Numbered from the stretch's first letter, positions 8,230-17,230 are shown. The stretch: DNA of 47,268 nt from Desulfocapsa sp. (GCA_030145625.1 JAQYVF010000032.1:1-47268); one strand, 5' to 3'. Notes: generated by a model from the sequence alone, not told the origin. Made by a program: numbers and translations.

Positions 8230-8718
8230 ATGTATTACGATATCATGGAGTCAGTACTTGGTCCCATTCTTTTGGGCCATAATGGAGAGGGCATCAATCG
8301 GGTGCATTTTCTTGGCTCTCCTAAACCGTCACCGAAAATTGATAATTGGAAAAAACTTAGTCGAGATCCATTACTCCAAAAAGCCCGTAAACAATTAGAA
8401 GCCTATTTTTCAGGTAAACGGCACCATTTTTCATTGCCACTCTCATTTGAGGGGACTGATTTTCAGGTACGAGTCTGGAAGGCACTCATCACTGTCCCTT
8501 ACGGAACAACTTGGTCTTACAAAGAACTCGCCATTGCAATCGGAAATCCAGCAGCTTGCCAAGCCGTTGGTGGTGCGAATGGTAAAAACAGGCTATCCGT
8601 TATTATACCCTGACATCGAGTCATTGGAAGCGACGGGGGCCTCGTCGGATTTGGAAGTGGGTTGGAAAGAAAAAAATATTTGATCGAATTGGAACAGGCA
8701 CAGATAAGAACAGAATAA
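8230..8718 (+). CDS. ogt: O6-alkylguanine-DNA alkyltransferase with predicted selenocysteine at the active site
   Basis: The enzyme removes alkyl groups from O6-alkylguanine in DNA by transferring them irreversibly to an active-site residue. Reading through one in-frame TGA (8611-8613) gives a complete 162-residue protein. The part before it has the methyltransferase fold (FQVRVWKALITVPYGTTWSY, then AVGGANGKN). The part after it has the canonical end (HRVIGSDGGLVGFGSGLERK). The family signature is PCHRVIG, and the TGA falls precisely on that catalytic Cys, giving P-Sec-HRVIG. A hairpin with a G-rich loop follows 17-34 nt downstream, as for bacterial SECIS elements. The start is supported by AAGGAGG 7 nt upstream. 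A nonsense mutation of TGT or TGC to TGA would look similar, but the intact downstream frame and hairpin favour Sec. Confidence 0.8.
8611..8653 (+). promoter_or_regulatory. Predicted bacterial SECIS element with UGA codon
   Basis: From the UGA at 8611, a hairpin forms at 8631-8647: stem CGACG, seven-base loop GGGGCCT, stem CGTCG. A short lower helix can extend it (GAA with TTT across an internal loop). The apical loop begins 23 nt after the UGA and starts with G residues, consistent with the described bacterial SECIS constraints. SelB binding is inferred. Confidence 0.6.
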
Positions 8719-9087
8719 GTGACGGGGGGCGTGTCTATCCTATTATCTCTGGAACCAGGCCAGGCGTCCCAGGAGAAAATTTAATGCTATCCCACAAATG
8801 TCATATAGTGCCGTTCCAAAAATAAGCGATTTTTTTTGGTTATACCCATGCTCGAATTGAGCAGTTTGCGTTGCTCGTCTTCTTGAGTTTTTGTTACTCC
8901 TGATGTTTTCCGGAAAGAGCGTTTCGAGCGAAGGACGATGGCAGAACACGTTTTGCCCCTCTCACGGTGGCAAGCCGTTTGCGAAGTCGTCGATCAGCCC
9001 TCCTCTGGCATATTGATCCTATGACATACCCAGGGCCTGAGGTATAGCAAGTCTCCCCTCTTTGGTTGACCTGATACAGCGACATGA
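8719..9087. other. Gene-free stretch between ogt and the beta-lactamase-like gene
   Basis: No supported gene. A minus-strand frame at 8743-8949 ends with a hydrophobic tail (LIFGTALYDICGIALNF) that resembles the end of a membrane protein, but it has no clear start or family. It may be a decayed gene end. Confidence 0.4.
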
Positions 9088-10206
9088 TCAAGAATCCATC
9101 AACAATATTTGAACCCCAGGTATACTGGAGCCCGGAAAGGTGACATGGTCCCTTAGCCAAAAGAATACACCGAGTGCTGAGGATTTGTCATTGCCGCCAA
9201 GGGCTTGACCATTGCAAAGGATCGTCACATACCACCCTTTGTATCTGCCAGCCCATGCGGTGAAATACGTATAGTATTCGCCGTTATGACCGATGGCGCC
9301 ATTCCAGGAAAGAATTCCCAGGCCATAGGTCATATTCGGGTTTGCTGTGGGTTTGAGATCGAGCCTTTCCTTCTGCATCTGGCTCGAAATCAAATCGCCC
9401 CGGATAAGTGCTTTGACCCATTGCATCAATTCCCGACCCGTGGACACCACAGAGCCAGCCGCTCCTGCAGGAGAGGGATCAATGGAATACGTGGCATCAC
9501 GCAACACACCTTCATCATAATTATATCCATGAGCATGAGGAAACGGGATCTGGAGTGATTCCTGAACATACGTCCTTTGCAGTCCCAACGGCACCACAAT
9601 ACGCGTACGGATATTTTCGGCATAGGAGATTCCCGTCAGCTTTTCTATGATCATGCCCAACAGGATATAGTTGGCATTGTTGTAATCGAAAACGGTTCCA
9701 GGGGCGGCAACTTCCCAATTGGAATACTCTACCAATTCCGCAGGCGTCCAGACCCGTTTCGGAGTGTCAGATAATATTTTCAGAAATTGCGGGTTGCTAA
9801 GATAACTCCCAAGCCCGCTATGCATGCCTAACAAATGCCGCATGGTGATTTTGGAAGAGTTAACGACAATACCAGGAAAAAGACTTTCCAAAACAGTATC
9901 CAGAGTCAATTTCCCCTGGTCCACCAATTGAAGGACAATGGTAGCTGTCATGGTTTTCGTCACACTGGCTATGTACAGACTGAGATCCGCAGTCATTGGC
10001 GTATCCGGATACTCAGCAACACCCGCAACGCCGGTCCATTTGCTACCGGCATCGTTCTCCACTACCACTATCGCTCCAGGAATTTTCAGGTGTTGCAGGC
10101 TTACTTCCAATTCCCGTTGCAGATCATTGAAAAATTGCGATGTGTCAGCCAAGGCTTGCGTCACCAGAAGAAGGAAAACCAACACGGACAGGAAACAAGA
10201 GCGCAT
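9088..10206 (-). CDS. Exported serine beta-lactamase-like hydrolase (class C / DD-peptidase family)
   Basis: The 372-residue protein has a Sec signal peptide (FLSVLVFLLLVTQALA) and the serine beta-lactamase fold. SVTK (around residue 82-85) is the SxxK motif with the nucleophilic Ser and general-base Lys, YNN in DYNNANYILLG is the YxN motif, and GHNGEYY is the KTG-equivalent HxG box. Family members act on D-Ala-D-Ala peptides, D-amino-acid esters or beta-lactams, and substrate cannot be read from sequence. It is transcribed opposite to its neighbours, with MITE copy B just upstream of its start (10277-10418), so the MITE lies in its promoter region. The extreme C-terminus after FFWLRDHV does not resemble the family closely and may be slightly frame-altered. 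Confidence 0.8.
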   Translation of the reverse strand: MRSCFLSVLVFLLLVTQALADTSQFFNDLQRELEVSLQHLKIPGAIVVVENDAGSKWTGVAGVAEYPDTPMTADLSLYIASVTKTMTATIVLQLVDQGKLTLDTVLESLFPGIVVNSSKITMRHLLGMHSGLGSYLSNPQFLKILSDTPKRVWTPAELVEYSNWEVAAPGTVFDYNNANYILLGMIIEKLTGISYAENIRTRIVVPLGLQRTYVQESLQIPFPHAHGYNYDEGVLRDATYSIDPSPAGAAGSVVSTGRELMQWVKALIRGDLISSQMQKERLDLKPTANPNMTYGLGILSWNGAIGHNGEYYTYFTAWAGRYKGWYVTILCNGQALGGNDKSSALGVFFWLRDHVTFPGSSIPGVQILLMDS

Positions 10207-10276
10207 GGCGAACTCCGTGAGAGAGATGTTGAAGAGAAGTTATCGTCGCAATAATGGAACAGACGTATTGTCTATA

Positions 10277-10418
10277 GGGTACCTTGAAAAATTAGAATTT
10301 TCGTTCAAAATCGAGGCATGAGATAAATTTTACCGCAGGAATATATTTGATATTCCGAGGATAAAATTTTTCTCATAACGAAGAGTTTGGGCGAAAAGGC
10401 AATTTTGCAAGGTGGCCT
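10277..10418 (+). mobile_element. MITE copy B (short form, TATA target duplication)
   Basis: This intact short copy is 142 bp. It begins GGGTACCTTGAAAAATTAG and ends AAGGTGGCC, with imperfect terminal inverted repeats. Both flanks carry TATA (10273-10276 and 10419-10422), a 4-bp duplication. The inner part contains TAAATTTTACCGCAGG and a matching arm around the centre. It has the same orientation as copy A and lies 70 bp upstream of the divergent beta-lactamase-like gene. Confidence 0.88.
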
Positions 10419-10422
10419 ATAC

Positions 10423-11195
10423 CCCCAGTAATCATATCAGGTCAGAAACAATATGATTATTAGTATTTCTCATAGTCATCCAAAAAGCAAGAGGGGAAGT
10501 CACTCTCTAACAGCAGCGGCCTTCCATGATCAACTAGAAGTTTTTCCCTCTTCAATACTCTCATTCCCATGAGTGACGGGTTCTCCGTATGTTTTTTCTT
10601 TCCACTGTATTTCAGTAGGATAAGATTTGGGCGGACCCGAGGATGGTGCCCGCCCTGGCCAGAAACTGCATGATTGCTCCTCTGCAGTGCAAGTAAAATA
10701 TTCTTTTCTTCTCTTGGGAACGGGCAAGGTGATACTCTTTACCTATGGTCCAGATACAGGAAGTCAGTCGAAAGGTTTTGGTCCGGTGGTGATGGTAGTG
10801 AAATCCGCGGTTCTCCTCATTTGCCCGGTAAGTTGGAACATCTCCTAGTCTTCCTGGAAAGAAAAAGAGTTATGAAGCCGTTGACGACGGCAGGGCAGGC
10901 TATGAATATCCTGTTTTCGACAGAGACTGATGGCCGGTTGTGGGGGGCTTATGGTTGTTGCCCTCGTCTGTGACTGGGGTTGTGCTTTTCTCTTTGGTAT
11001 TTTGTCAACAGAAAGCGAATTCTTATCTCTTTACTTGGCGGTCACTGAGGCAGTGTCGGTTTCATCCGGCAGAATTAGCAAGGGCTTGGTTGATCATGAT
11101 TGTTGTGCGGAATGGTCTCTGAAATCAAGGTGTTATCTTTGTGGTACTTTGTCTGAAACAAACAGTTTTTTTATCATTTTATCAGGTTATCACTT
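10423..11195. other. Gene-free stretch of about 770 bp
   Basis: Several short open frames exist on both strands, but none has a convincing ribosome binding site, a known motif or a family-like sequence. A 65-codon minus-strand frame at 10530-10727 starts only at TTG. I see no RNA gene, terminator or repeat apart from the flanking MITE. It may be the remains of lost genes. Confidence 0.5.
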
Positions 11196-12462
11196 ATGAA
11201 GAGTACACATCCTAAAAAAATATATTTGGAAATCACCACTCGCTGTAATCTGCAATGTCGCATGTGTGTGAAGTATGCAGCTGGGAGTTGTATTCCCGAA
11301 AGAGATATGCCTATTGATGTCTTCAATCAGCTCCTAGTGTCTTTTCCTAAGGCGGAAAGTCTTATTCTTAATGGTATCGGGGAACCACTACTGCATCCTC
11401 ATTTGTTTGAATTCATTAGATTGGCTCGTTCACGTATGGCAGAAAATACGAGTATTGGCTTTCAGAGTAATGGCATATTGCTTGACGAACACAAGGCGTT
11501 TAATCTTATTGAAGCAGGGCTTGATACTCTTTGCCTTTCGGTGGATGGTCTACAAAGCACCGTGGCAGATTGTGATTCACCTGGTGGAGAACATTCCTTC
11601 TCCATTGTGGCAAAAGCTGTTTCGAGCCTTAATCTGGCAAAACGAACGATCGGCAGCAATTTTAAAATCGGGCTCGAAATGGTTCTAACAAGAGAAAATA
11701 TTCATGAGCTACCTGGCCTAGTTGCATGGGCATCCGATGAAGGTGTTGATTATATTATAACTACACATCTTATTCTCTATTCTAAAACAACCGAAGATCT
11801 CAATCTTTTTAATCCCAATCCGTTGGGGGCTGTTCAACTATTTCAAAAATACAATCAAAAAGCTTTTTCACTAGGGTTGAATATGGGTGACTGTATTACA
11901 TTGTACCGAAAATATGCAGGAACCCGATCAGAGAGCGTAGTACTTGATCTTTTTTCAGGTATACAGAAGGAGGCTAAAGAAGAAGACATTCGGTTGAATT
12001 TTCAAGGCTGAAGAAACCGAGATCCTTTTTCAGCAGGCTCGCAGTATTGCTGATAGTCGGGGTGTTGACCTTTTTATTCCTCCACTTCAAGCCCTTAACG
12101 AGCGAACCTGTCCATTTGTTACAGATAAAGCGACATTTATTGCCTCAAATGGGGATGTTATGCCTTGCCATTTTTTATGGCATACCTACTCTTGTCGAGT
12201 TTTGCGAGAAGACATCCAGGTTCAAGAGAGGGTATTTGGAAATATTTTGCAAAATTCATTGGAGACAATCTGGCAGAGCAGTCATTATGAAGAGTTCAGA
12301 AAAGAATCCGGCCAGTATGAATATTCTTCCTGTTGGAGTTGCTCTCAGGGCCCTTGCTCTAACTTGGTTAACGATACTACAGATTATGCTAATGATTGCT
12401 ACGGCAGTCAGGTACCTTGTGGTCATTGTCAGTGGAATCTTGGCGGTATCCGATGTTTGTAA
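11196..12462 (+). pseudogene. Radical SAM/SPASM protein with one frameshift
   Basis: The first frame (11196-12011) encodes a radical SAM domain: TTRCNLQCRMCV gives the CX3CX2C cluster motif, followed by LNGIGEPLLHP. It ends at a TGA after LNFQG. The +1 frame from about 12010 continues without a break as AEETEILFQQARSIADSRG and reaches a Cys-rich SPASM-like end: TCPFVTD, ASNGDVMPCHFLW, YSSCWSCSQGPC, then PCGHCQWNLGG. Restoring one base would give a protein of about 420 residues. The tail resembles radical SAM/SPASM proteins annotated as putative metalloenzyme maturases, but I am unsure of the substrate. A sequencing error or real frameshift both fit. Confidence 0.7.
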
Positions 12463-12566
12463 GAAGTGAGTGGTACACGTAGATATCCTGGTAGCCGATG
12501 TAAGTTTACACGTAATGGAACTGCTCATCTGTATATTTCCTGTTGAATGCAATCTTCAAAAAAGTA

Positions 12567-12597
12567 TTGACCTGTCTACAGGTTCATACCTTAGTAT
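12567..12597 (+). promoter_or_regulatory. MerR-type promoter/operator for the MerR-methyltransferase gene
   Basis: A -35 box TTGACC (12567-12572) and a -10 box TAGTAT (12592-12597) are separated by 19 bp, the elongated spacer typical of MerR-activated promoters. A perfect dyad ACCTGT-CT-ACAGGT (12570-12583) overlaps the -35, and a second pair AGGT/ACCT follows it. The site ends 47 bp before the regulator's own start, suggesting autoregulation. Confidence 0.6.
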
Positions 12598-12644
12598 CTC
12601 TACCATTGTTGGCCAAAAAACATTTGTTTTTTTAAGGGAGATTC

Positions 12645-13862
12645 ATGCTTTCAATATCCAGAGTGTCAAAGATTATCGGCGTTGCTAGGTCCACTCTTCT
12701 CTACTACGAACGGATCGGCATCATCATACCGGAACGTAATCCTGACAATGGTTACCGGGAATATTCCCAGAAGGATTTCGACACATTGCTCCTGGTGCGG
12801 CAACTACAGCAGGCAGGTTTTAGCCTGAAGGAGTCCGCTGGAATTATGGAGGGGACCCTTGATCCGGATCTTATCAGGAGGCGGTATCAGGCCCTTGAGC
12901 AACAAATTGAAAGTATGAACATGGCAAAGGAGGTGCTTAGTTCGCTGTTGATGTGTGCTACAGGCGAGACATCTCCTGGGGATGATTTTGACAGCCGGGG
13001 GCGTAGCTGGCATGCAGATTTCGAACGAAAGGGGGCCGAGGCCCATTCTGCATGGTTGCAGCGGCTGGGATTTAGCGAAAAAGAGAGCCTCTACATCCGC
13101 TGGGTCACGAGAAGCGTATCTGACAATGGAGAATACATGAACAACTTTTTTAAGGTATTTGAACGGATGAAACGGCAGGGGCCGGGAAGCAGAGATTCCA
13201 CCCTCAGGGCATTTGAAAAAATACCATCTCAAGGGGAAATTAAAACCATTCTGGAGGTGGGCTGCGGCAAGGGAGCCTCTTGCCTGGTGTTGGCGGAAAA
13301 TAGTGACGCCCTTATCACTGCAGTGGATAACCACCAGCCGTTTCTTGATCATCTGAAGGAGCAGGCAGTGCTTTTGGGGTATGAAGAACAGATCTCCACA
13401 GTGAACATGAGCATGTTTGAGCTCGATTTCCCACGTCCCAGCTTTGATCTGATCTGGGCAGAGGGAAGTGCATACTTCATGGGATTTGAAAGAGCTTTGA
13501 AGGAGTGGAGGCAGTTGATCAATAAACAGGGGGTTCTTTTTGTTAGCGATGCTGTGTGGCTTACGGACGAGCCCTCACCCGCCTGTGCCGATTACTGGAA
13601 AATAGAGTATCCCACAATGACGGATGTAACGAGTCGGAAAGAGCAGGCAATTCAACAGGGGTATGACATCCTTTCCTGGTTCATCCTGCCGCGCCAGGAT
13701 TGGGAAGTGTTTTACAATGACATGCAGGCCTGCGTTAACTTTGCCATTCGAGAGCAGGGTATGACCCAGACCTTTGAGGATATGATCAATGAGATTAAAA
13801 CAGACAAGGATTACGGAAATGAGTACGGCTATCTCTGTCTGCTCCTCCGGCCACAGGATTAG
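12645..13862 (+). CDS. MerR-family regulator fused to a class I SAM-dependent methyltransferase
   Basis: Residues 1-70 form a MerR winged helix (SRVSKIIGVARSTLLYYERI, then NGYREYSQKDFDTLLLV). Residues 75-105 form the dimerisation coiled coil. From about residue 195 the sequence is a methyltransferase, with motif I ILEVGCGKGASCLVLAE, an acidic AVDNH post-motif, and LDFPRPSFDLIWAEGSAYF as motif IV/V. Total length is 405 residues, against 110-150 for a plain MerR. The C-terminal enzyme replaces the usual short effector-binding tail, so the ligand could be a methyltransferase substrate. A GGGAG precedes the ATG and a MerR-type promoter lies immediately upstream. No obvious target operon is beside it. 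The methylated molecule is unknown. Confidence 0.85.
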   Translation: MLSISRVSKIIGVARSTLLYYERIGIIIPERNPDNGYREYSQKDFDTLLLVRQLQQAGFSLKESAGIMEGTLDPDLIRRRYQALEQQIESMNMAKEVLSSLLMCATGETSPGDDFDSRGRSWHADFERKGAEAHSAWLQRLGFSEKESLYIRWVTRSVSDNGEYMNNFFKVFERMKRQGPGSRDSTLRAFEKIPSQGEIKTILEVGCGKGASCLVLAENSDALITAVDNHQPFLDHLKEQAVLLGYEEQISTVNMSMFELDFPRPSFDLIWAEGSAYFMGFERALKEWRQLINKQGVLFVSDAVWLTDEPSPACADYWKIEYPTMTDVTSRKEQAIQQGYDILSWFILPRQDWEVFYNDMQACVNFAIREQGMTQTFEDMINEIKTDKDYGNEYGYLCLLLRPQD

Positions 13863-13867
13863 CAATA

Positions 13868-13894
13868 GGCCACTTTGCAAAAATTCCTTTTCGC
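13868..13894. mobile_element. Terminal fragment of the MITE family
   Basis: Twenty-seven bases from GGCCACTTTGCAAAAATTCC through TTTTCGC match the GGCCAC end of the MITE family with few changes. The remainder of the element is missing. It lies just after the stop of the MerR-methyltransferase gene. Confidence 0.6.
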
Positions 13895-14052
13895 TGGTTA
13901 CTACTAATCTTCAGCTTAGTTCGATGTCATTTCCCCAAGGTGGGAGTGACTTTATCGCAATGGAATAATTGTTGAATATATAAAATATTGACTGGGTTGA
14001 TTCTTGTTTGGCTGAGTTTGAATGGTAATCACAATATAAAATGGAGATAATC

Positions 14053-14598
14053 GTGGAAATCAAAAAATCGACAGAATCGGATAAAACAGAAATAAGGAAT
14101 GTTCATATAAAGGCCTTTGGTGAAGAAAAAGGGCCTGAAATTGCGGATCTTGTCGAGGGCTTGATGAATGATAACACCGCAATCCCGATATGTTCACTTG
14201 TGGCAGTTGAAGAGAACAGGATTGTTGGTCATATCCTTTTCACAAAGGCAAAAATTACAGAAACTACTGAGTCAGTAGCTGTCCAGATACTGGCACCTCT
14301 TGCAGTTCTGCCAGAGGCTCAAAGTAAGGGGGTTGGTGGTCAACTCATACAAGAGGGGTTGATTCAATTAAAAAAAGCAGGCATTGAGTTAGTCTTTGTT
14401 CTTGGGCATCCGGACTATTATCCACGCGCTGGCTTTGTCCCGGCAGGAGCACTTGGTTACGACGCCCCATATCCCATTCCTGCAGAATTTGCAGGTGCTT
14501 GGATGGTGCAAGAGTTACGAAATGGATTTATTGGAAGAGTTACAGGAAAAATCCAATGTTCAGAAGTGCTTGATCAACCAGAGCATTGGCGAGAGTAG
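14053..14598 (+). CDS. GNAT-family N-acetyltransferase
   Basis: The product has the GNAT acetyl-CoA fold: a SLVAVEENRIVGHILFT strand pair, then LAPLAVLPEAQSKGVGGQLI carrying the acetyl-CoA pyrophosphate-binding (Q/R)xxGxG-type loop, and LVFVLGHPDYYPRAGFVPA, a signature of the YhbS-like subgroup. Acceptor substrate is unknown. A GTG at 14053 has a GGAG 6 nt upstream and is preferred to ATG 14041, which has no ribosome binding site. The gene precedes the thiamine leader by about 100 bp and is probably a separate unit. Confidence 0.75.
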   Translation: MEIKKSTESDKTEIRNVHIKAFGEEKGPEIADLVEGLMNDNTAIPICSLVAVEENRIVGHILFTKAKITETTESVAVQILAPLAVLPEAQSKGVGGQLIQEGLIQLKKAGIELVFVLGHPDYYPRAGFVPAGALGYDAPYPIPAEFAGAWMVQELRNGFIGRVTGKIQCSEVLDQPEHWRE

Positions 14599-14700
14599 AG
14601 AGCGCACAAAACGATTCTGGCCGGTTTCCGGTGTCGCTAAAAGTTTTTCAAAGAGTCCTTTACTTTCCATGCGGGTTTTAATATATCAATCATAATTGAG

Positions 14701-14795
14701 CTGGGGGTGTCCGGAAGCGTTTTTCGGACTGAGACGGATCGAGATATCCAACCCTTTGAACCTGATGCAGTTTGCACTGCCGTAGGGAAGCTGTG
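14701..14795 (+). promoter_or_regulatory. TPP riboswitch (thi box)
   Basis: The leader holds the conserved thi-box blocks in order: GGGGGTGTCCG, CTGAGA (14729-14734), CCCTTTGAACCTGATGCAG, then the closing CACTGCCGTAGGGAAGC. It is followed 25 nt later by an intrinsic terminator, so thiamine pyrophosphate binding should stop transcription of the thi genes. Confidence 0.95.
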
Positions 14796-14819
14796 AAATA
14801 GATATTTTTTCGCAATTCA

Positions 14820-14846
14820 GCTTGCCTTCGGGCGAGCTTTTTTTTT
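14820..14846 (+). terminator. Terminator of the TPP riboswitch
   Basis: GCTTGCC, UUCG loop, GGCGAGC (one G-U pair), then nine T residues. Its position between the thi box and the thi genes makes it the regulated expression platform. Confidence 0.9.
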
Positions 14847-14974
14847 GTCCGAAGTTTTCTTTTTCACCCTCTTTTCCTTCAAGGTTCTGTCACCTGTTTT
14901 TTCCCAGTAATCGTTGTAAAGGAAGGGGCGCTCATGCGTTCCTGCAGTACCTGTTTGTCTTTATGAGGAGGTAG

Positions 14975-15169
14975 ATGTTTTTTGTCAGCAACGAAGTAAA
15001 AACGTGAATTAGCCAACCCCACCGTTTTCGGGATCCTGTAGAGAGAGCAGGATGTTGACTCCGTGGACGTTAACACAAGGGTGGGGTTATCTTTTGCCAA
15101 GAATTTGAATAAACCGTACTTGGAGAGAACGCCGTTTTTGAGGTGTTCAAATTCATAAGGGGAGAATGA
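14975..15169 (+). pseudogene. thiS: Decayed thiS (thiamine sulfur-carrier protein)
   Basis: ThiS is a ubiquitin-like sulfur carrier of about 65 residues with a C-terminal GG tail. Here an ATG behind a strong GAGGAGGT starts MFFVSNEVKT. A TGA follows at 15005, then SQPHRFRDPVERAGC, a one-base insertion, DSVDVNTRVGLSFAKN, a second shift, then [18 protein letters not shown]. The stop overlaps an ATG (ATGA) at thiG. The repaired length is about 65 residues, as expected. One nonsense codon and two frameshifts make it non-functional. The final GG has become GE, which would also abolish the thiocarboxylate. thiG and thiH remain intact. Confidence 0.7.
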
Positions 15170-15174
15170 GAAAA

Positions 15175-15969
15175 ATGGATAAATCGAACAGTAACGATCT
15201 ATTGACTATTGGTGGTATTGGCCTTGAGAGCCGCCTTTTTACGGGGACAGGCAAGTACCCCTCTGACGCCATGATCCCGGAGGTCATAGAACGCTCGGGT
15301 TCACAGGTGATCACCGTGGCCTTGCGGCGGGTGGACTTTGCTGCCGGCACGGAGAATATCATGGATTTTATCCCTCAATCGGTTCAGTTGCTGCCCAATA
15401 CCTCCGGTGCCCGGACAGCCGAGGAGGCGGTGCGCATCGCGCATCTGGCACAGGCCGCCGGTTGTGGAAACTGGATCAAGATTGAGGTGATTTCCGACAA
15501 CCGCTATTTGCTTCCCGATGGCTATGAGACGGTGAGGGCCACCGAAATTCTGGCGAACGAGGGCTTTGTGGTATTACCCTATATTAACGCGGACCTGATG
15601 GTGGCGCGTAGCCTGGTGGATTCGGGCGCTGCCGCCGTCATGCCTCTGGGGGCACCCATCGGTTCTAATCGCGGCCTCCGGACAGAGGAGATGATTAGAA
15701 TTCTTATTGAGGAGATCAAACTGCCTATTATCGTCGACGCCGGTATCGGCAAACCTTCCGAGGCCTGCGCAGCCATGGAAATGGGTGCTGCTGCCTGTCT
15801 GGTTAATACCGCTATTGCCGGTGCCGGCGTGCCGGCAATTATGGCCGAGGCCTTTGGTCATGCCGTCCGTGCCGGTAGAGCTGCATTCCTGTCGGGCCCC
15901 GGTGCGTCCCGTAAGACGGCTGCTGCTTCGTCTCCCCTCACCGGCTTCCTCGAAGGGGGGACCCAATGA
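15175..15969 (+). CDS. thiG: ThiG, thiazole synthase
   Basis: ThiG builds the thiazole ring of thiamine from deoxyxylulose phosphate, dehydroglycine from ThiH, and sulfur delivered by ThiS thiocarboxylate. It folds as a TIM barrel. The product has [11 protein letters not shown] (Schiff-base lysine region), [23 protein letters not shown], and the phosphate-binding end [20 protein letters not shown] then NTAIA. The length is within the normal 255-270 range. A possible upstream ATG at 15166 is only 1 nt from the Shine-Dalgarno-like GGGGAG, so 15175 is preferred. It overlaps thiH by 4 bp. Expression is under the TPP riboswitch. A sulfur carrier must come from elsewhere because the adjacent thiS is broken. 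Confidence 0.92.
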   Translation: MDKSNSNDLLTIGGIGLESRLFTGTGKYPSDAMIPEVIERSGSQVITVALRRVDFAAGTENIMDFIPQSVQLLPNTSGARTAEEAVRIAHLAQAAGCGNWIKIEVISDNRYLLPDGYETVRATEILANEGFVVLPYINADLMVARSLVDSGAAAVMPLGAPIGSNRGLRTEEMIRILIEEIKLPIIVDAGIGKPSEACAAMEMGAAACLVNTAIAGAGVPAIMAEAFGHAVRAGRAAFLSGPGASRKTAAASSPLTGFLEGGTQ

Positions 15970-17090
15970 CGGATTTTTACGAATATTACAAAACCTGGCG
16001 GGATTTTTCGTTCGTGGAGTATTTCAGATCCGTGTCTGAAAGTCGGGTGGCGGCAATCTTGCAAAAAGAGCGCCTGAGTGAGATTGATTTTCTGGCTCTG
16101 CTTTCTCCCGCTGCTGAAGGACTCCTGGAGGATATGGCGCAGAGATCCCGTGATTTGACCATCCGTAATTTTGGTCGGTCGGTGCTGCTGTTTACCCCTA
16201 TGTATCTCTCCAATTACTGCACGAACCGGTGCGTCTATTGTGGCTTCAATGTCGATAACAGCATCATGCGGCATCATCTCTCTTTTCCCGAGGTGGAAAG
16301 GGAGGCGGAGGAGATTGCCAAGAGCGGGTTGAAACATATATTGCTACTCACCGGAGAGGATAAGCGCCGTGCCTCCATTGAATACCTTTGTCACTGTGTT
16401 CGCATTGTCGAGAAATATTTCACCGCCATTGGCATCGAGATCTATCCCCTCGAAACTGAAGGATATAGAACGCTTGTGGAAAACGGAGTGGATTCTCTTA
16501 CTCTCTTTCAGGAGACGTACAATGAGACGCTCTACAAAAAATTGCATCCTGGAGGTCCCAAACGAAACTATCGGTATCGGTTGGCTGCTCCGGAAAGGGG
16601 ATGTGCAGCCGGTATGCGGGCAGTTAACGTGGGGGGCCTCCTGGGGCTGGACGACTGGCGGCGAGAGTCGTTTTTCACCGGCCTCCATGCGGACTGGCTG
16701 CAGAGTCGCTGGCCGGAGGTGACGGTGGGTTTTTCTCTGCCTCGAATGCGTCCCCATGCCGGGACATTTCAACCGGATTTTCCCATCTCCGATCGACACC
16801 TGGTACAGGTGATGACGGCTCTTCGTCTGTTTATGCCCCGTGCAGGGATCACCATCTCCACGCGGGAAGGGGCTCAATTCCGGGACAATATCCTGCCGCT
16901 GGGTGTAACAACGATGTCTGCGGGCGCCAGCACAGCCGTGGGAGGCCACTCTCGGGAAGAGGCGGACAGTACCAGTCAGTTTGATATCTCTGATGAAAGG
17001 AACGTTCAGGAAATGGCCGAGGCCCTTAAAGGGTTTGGGTATCAACCGGTCTACAAGGATTGGCATCCCATTGGCGGGATCCTTTCATGA
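15966..17090 (+). CDS. thiH: ThiH, radical SAM tyrosine lyase (2-iminoacetate synthase)
   Basis: ThiH cleaves tyrosine by a radical SAM mechanism to give dehydroglycine for thiazole formation, plus p-cresol. The 374-residue protein has the CX3CX2C cluster site in [11 protein letters not shown], then LLLTGEDKR, an [19 protein letters not shown] stretch, and the C-terminal [22 protein letters not shown] overlaps the thiG stop (ATGA), indicating coupling. Use of ThiH rather than glycine oxidase ThiO fits an anaerobe. No thiF or thiE follows in this window. Confidence 0.92.
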   Translation: MTDFYEYYKTWRDFSFVEYFRSVSESRVAAILQKERLSEIDFLALLSPAAEGLLEDMAQRSRDLTIRNFGRSVLLFTPMYLSNYCTNRCVYCGFNVDNSIMRHHLSFPEVEREAEEIAKSGLKHILLLTGEDKRRASIEYLCHCVRIVEKYFTAIGIEIYPLETEGYRTLVENGVDSLTLFQETYNETLYKKLHPGGPKRNYRYRLAAPERGCAAGMRAVNVGGLLGLDDWRRESFFTGLHADWLQSRWPEVTVGFSLPRMRPHAGTFQPDFPISDRHLVQVMTALRLFMPRAGITISTREGAQFRDNILPLGVTTMSAGASTAVGGHSREEADSTSQFDISDERNVQEMAEALKGFGYQPVYKDWHPIGGILS

Positions 17091-17115
17091 ACAGGGGTCT
17101 TGCTGATACTGCGGA

Positions 17116-17132
17116 AAGGGGTCACCCATTAA
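17116..17132 (+). repeat. 17-bp direct repeat (first copy)
   Basis: AAGGGGTCACCCATTAA occurs here and again at 18516-18532, on either side of the riboswitch-split-Soret unit. GGGTCACCC is itself a hairpin-like palindrome. It may be a residue of a REP-type element or a recombination scar. Confidence 0.45.
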
Positions 17133-17230
17133 TCTAGTGGGTTTTCAATGAGTTGACGCGAAAATTGGTGTTTATACCTATTTCAAAATTAATCTATTTG
17201 TGGTTAGATGGGCTGTGTTATCATTGATAG

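Noticed and set aside
10530-10727. 65-codon minus-strand frame with a Cys pair and a Pro-rich tail
   Set aside because: Starts only at TTG, with no good ribosome binding site and no recognised family. Too weak to call.
11980-12015. TGA at the end of the radical SAM first frame considered as Sec
   Set aside because: The frame following the TGA soon hits further stops, and the conserved tail is in another frame.
15005-15007. In-frame TGA in the thiS remnant considered as a second selenocysteine
   Set aside because: Two frameshifts follow, the family has no Cys there and no SECIS-like hairpin was found, so it is a nonsense mutation.
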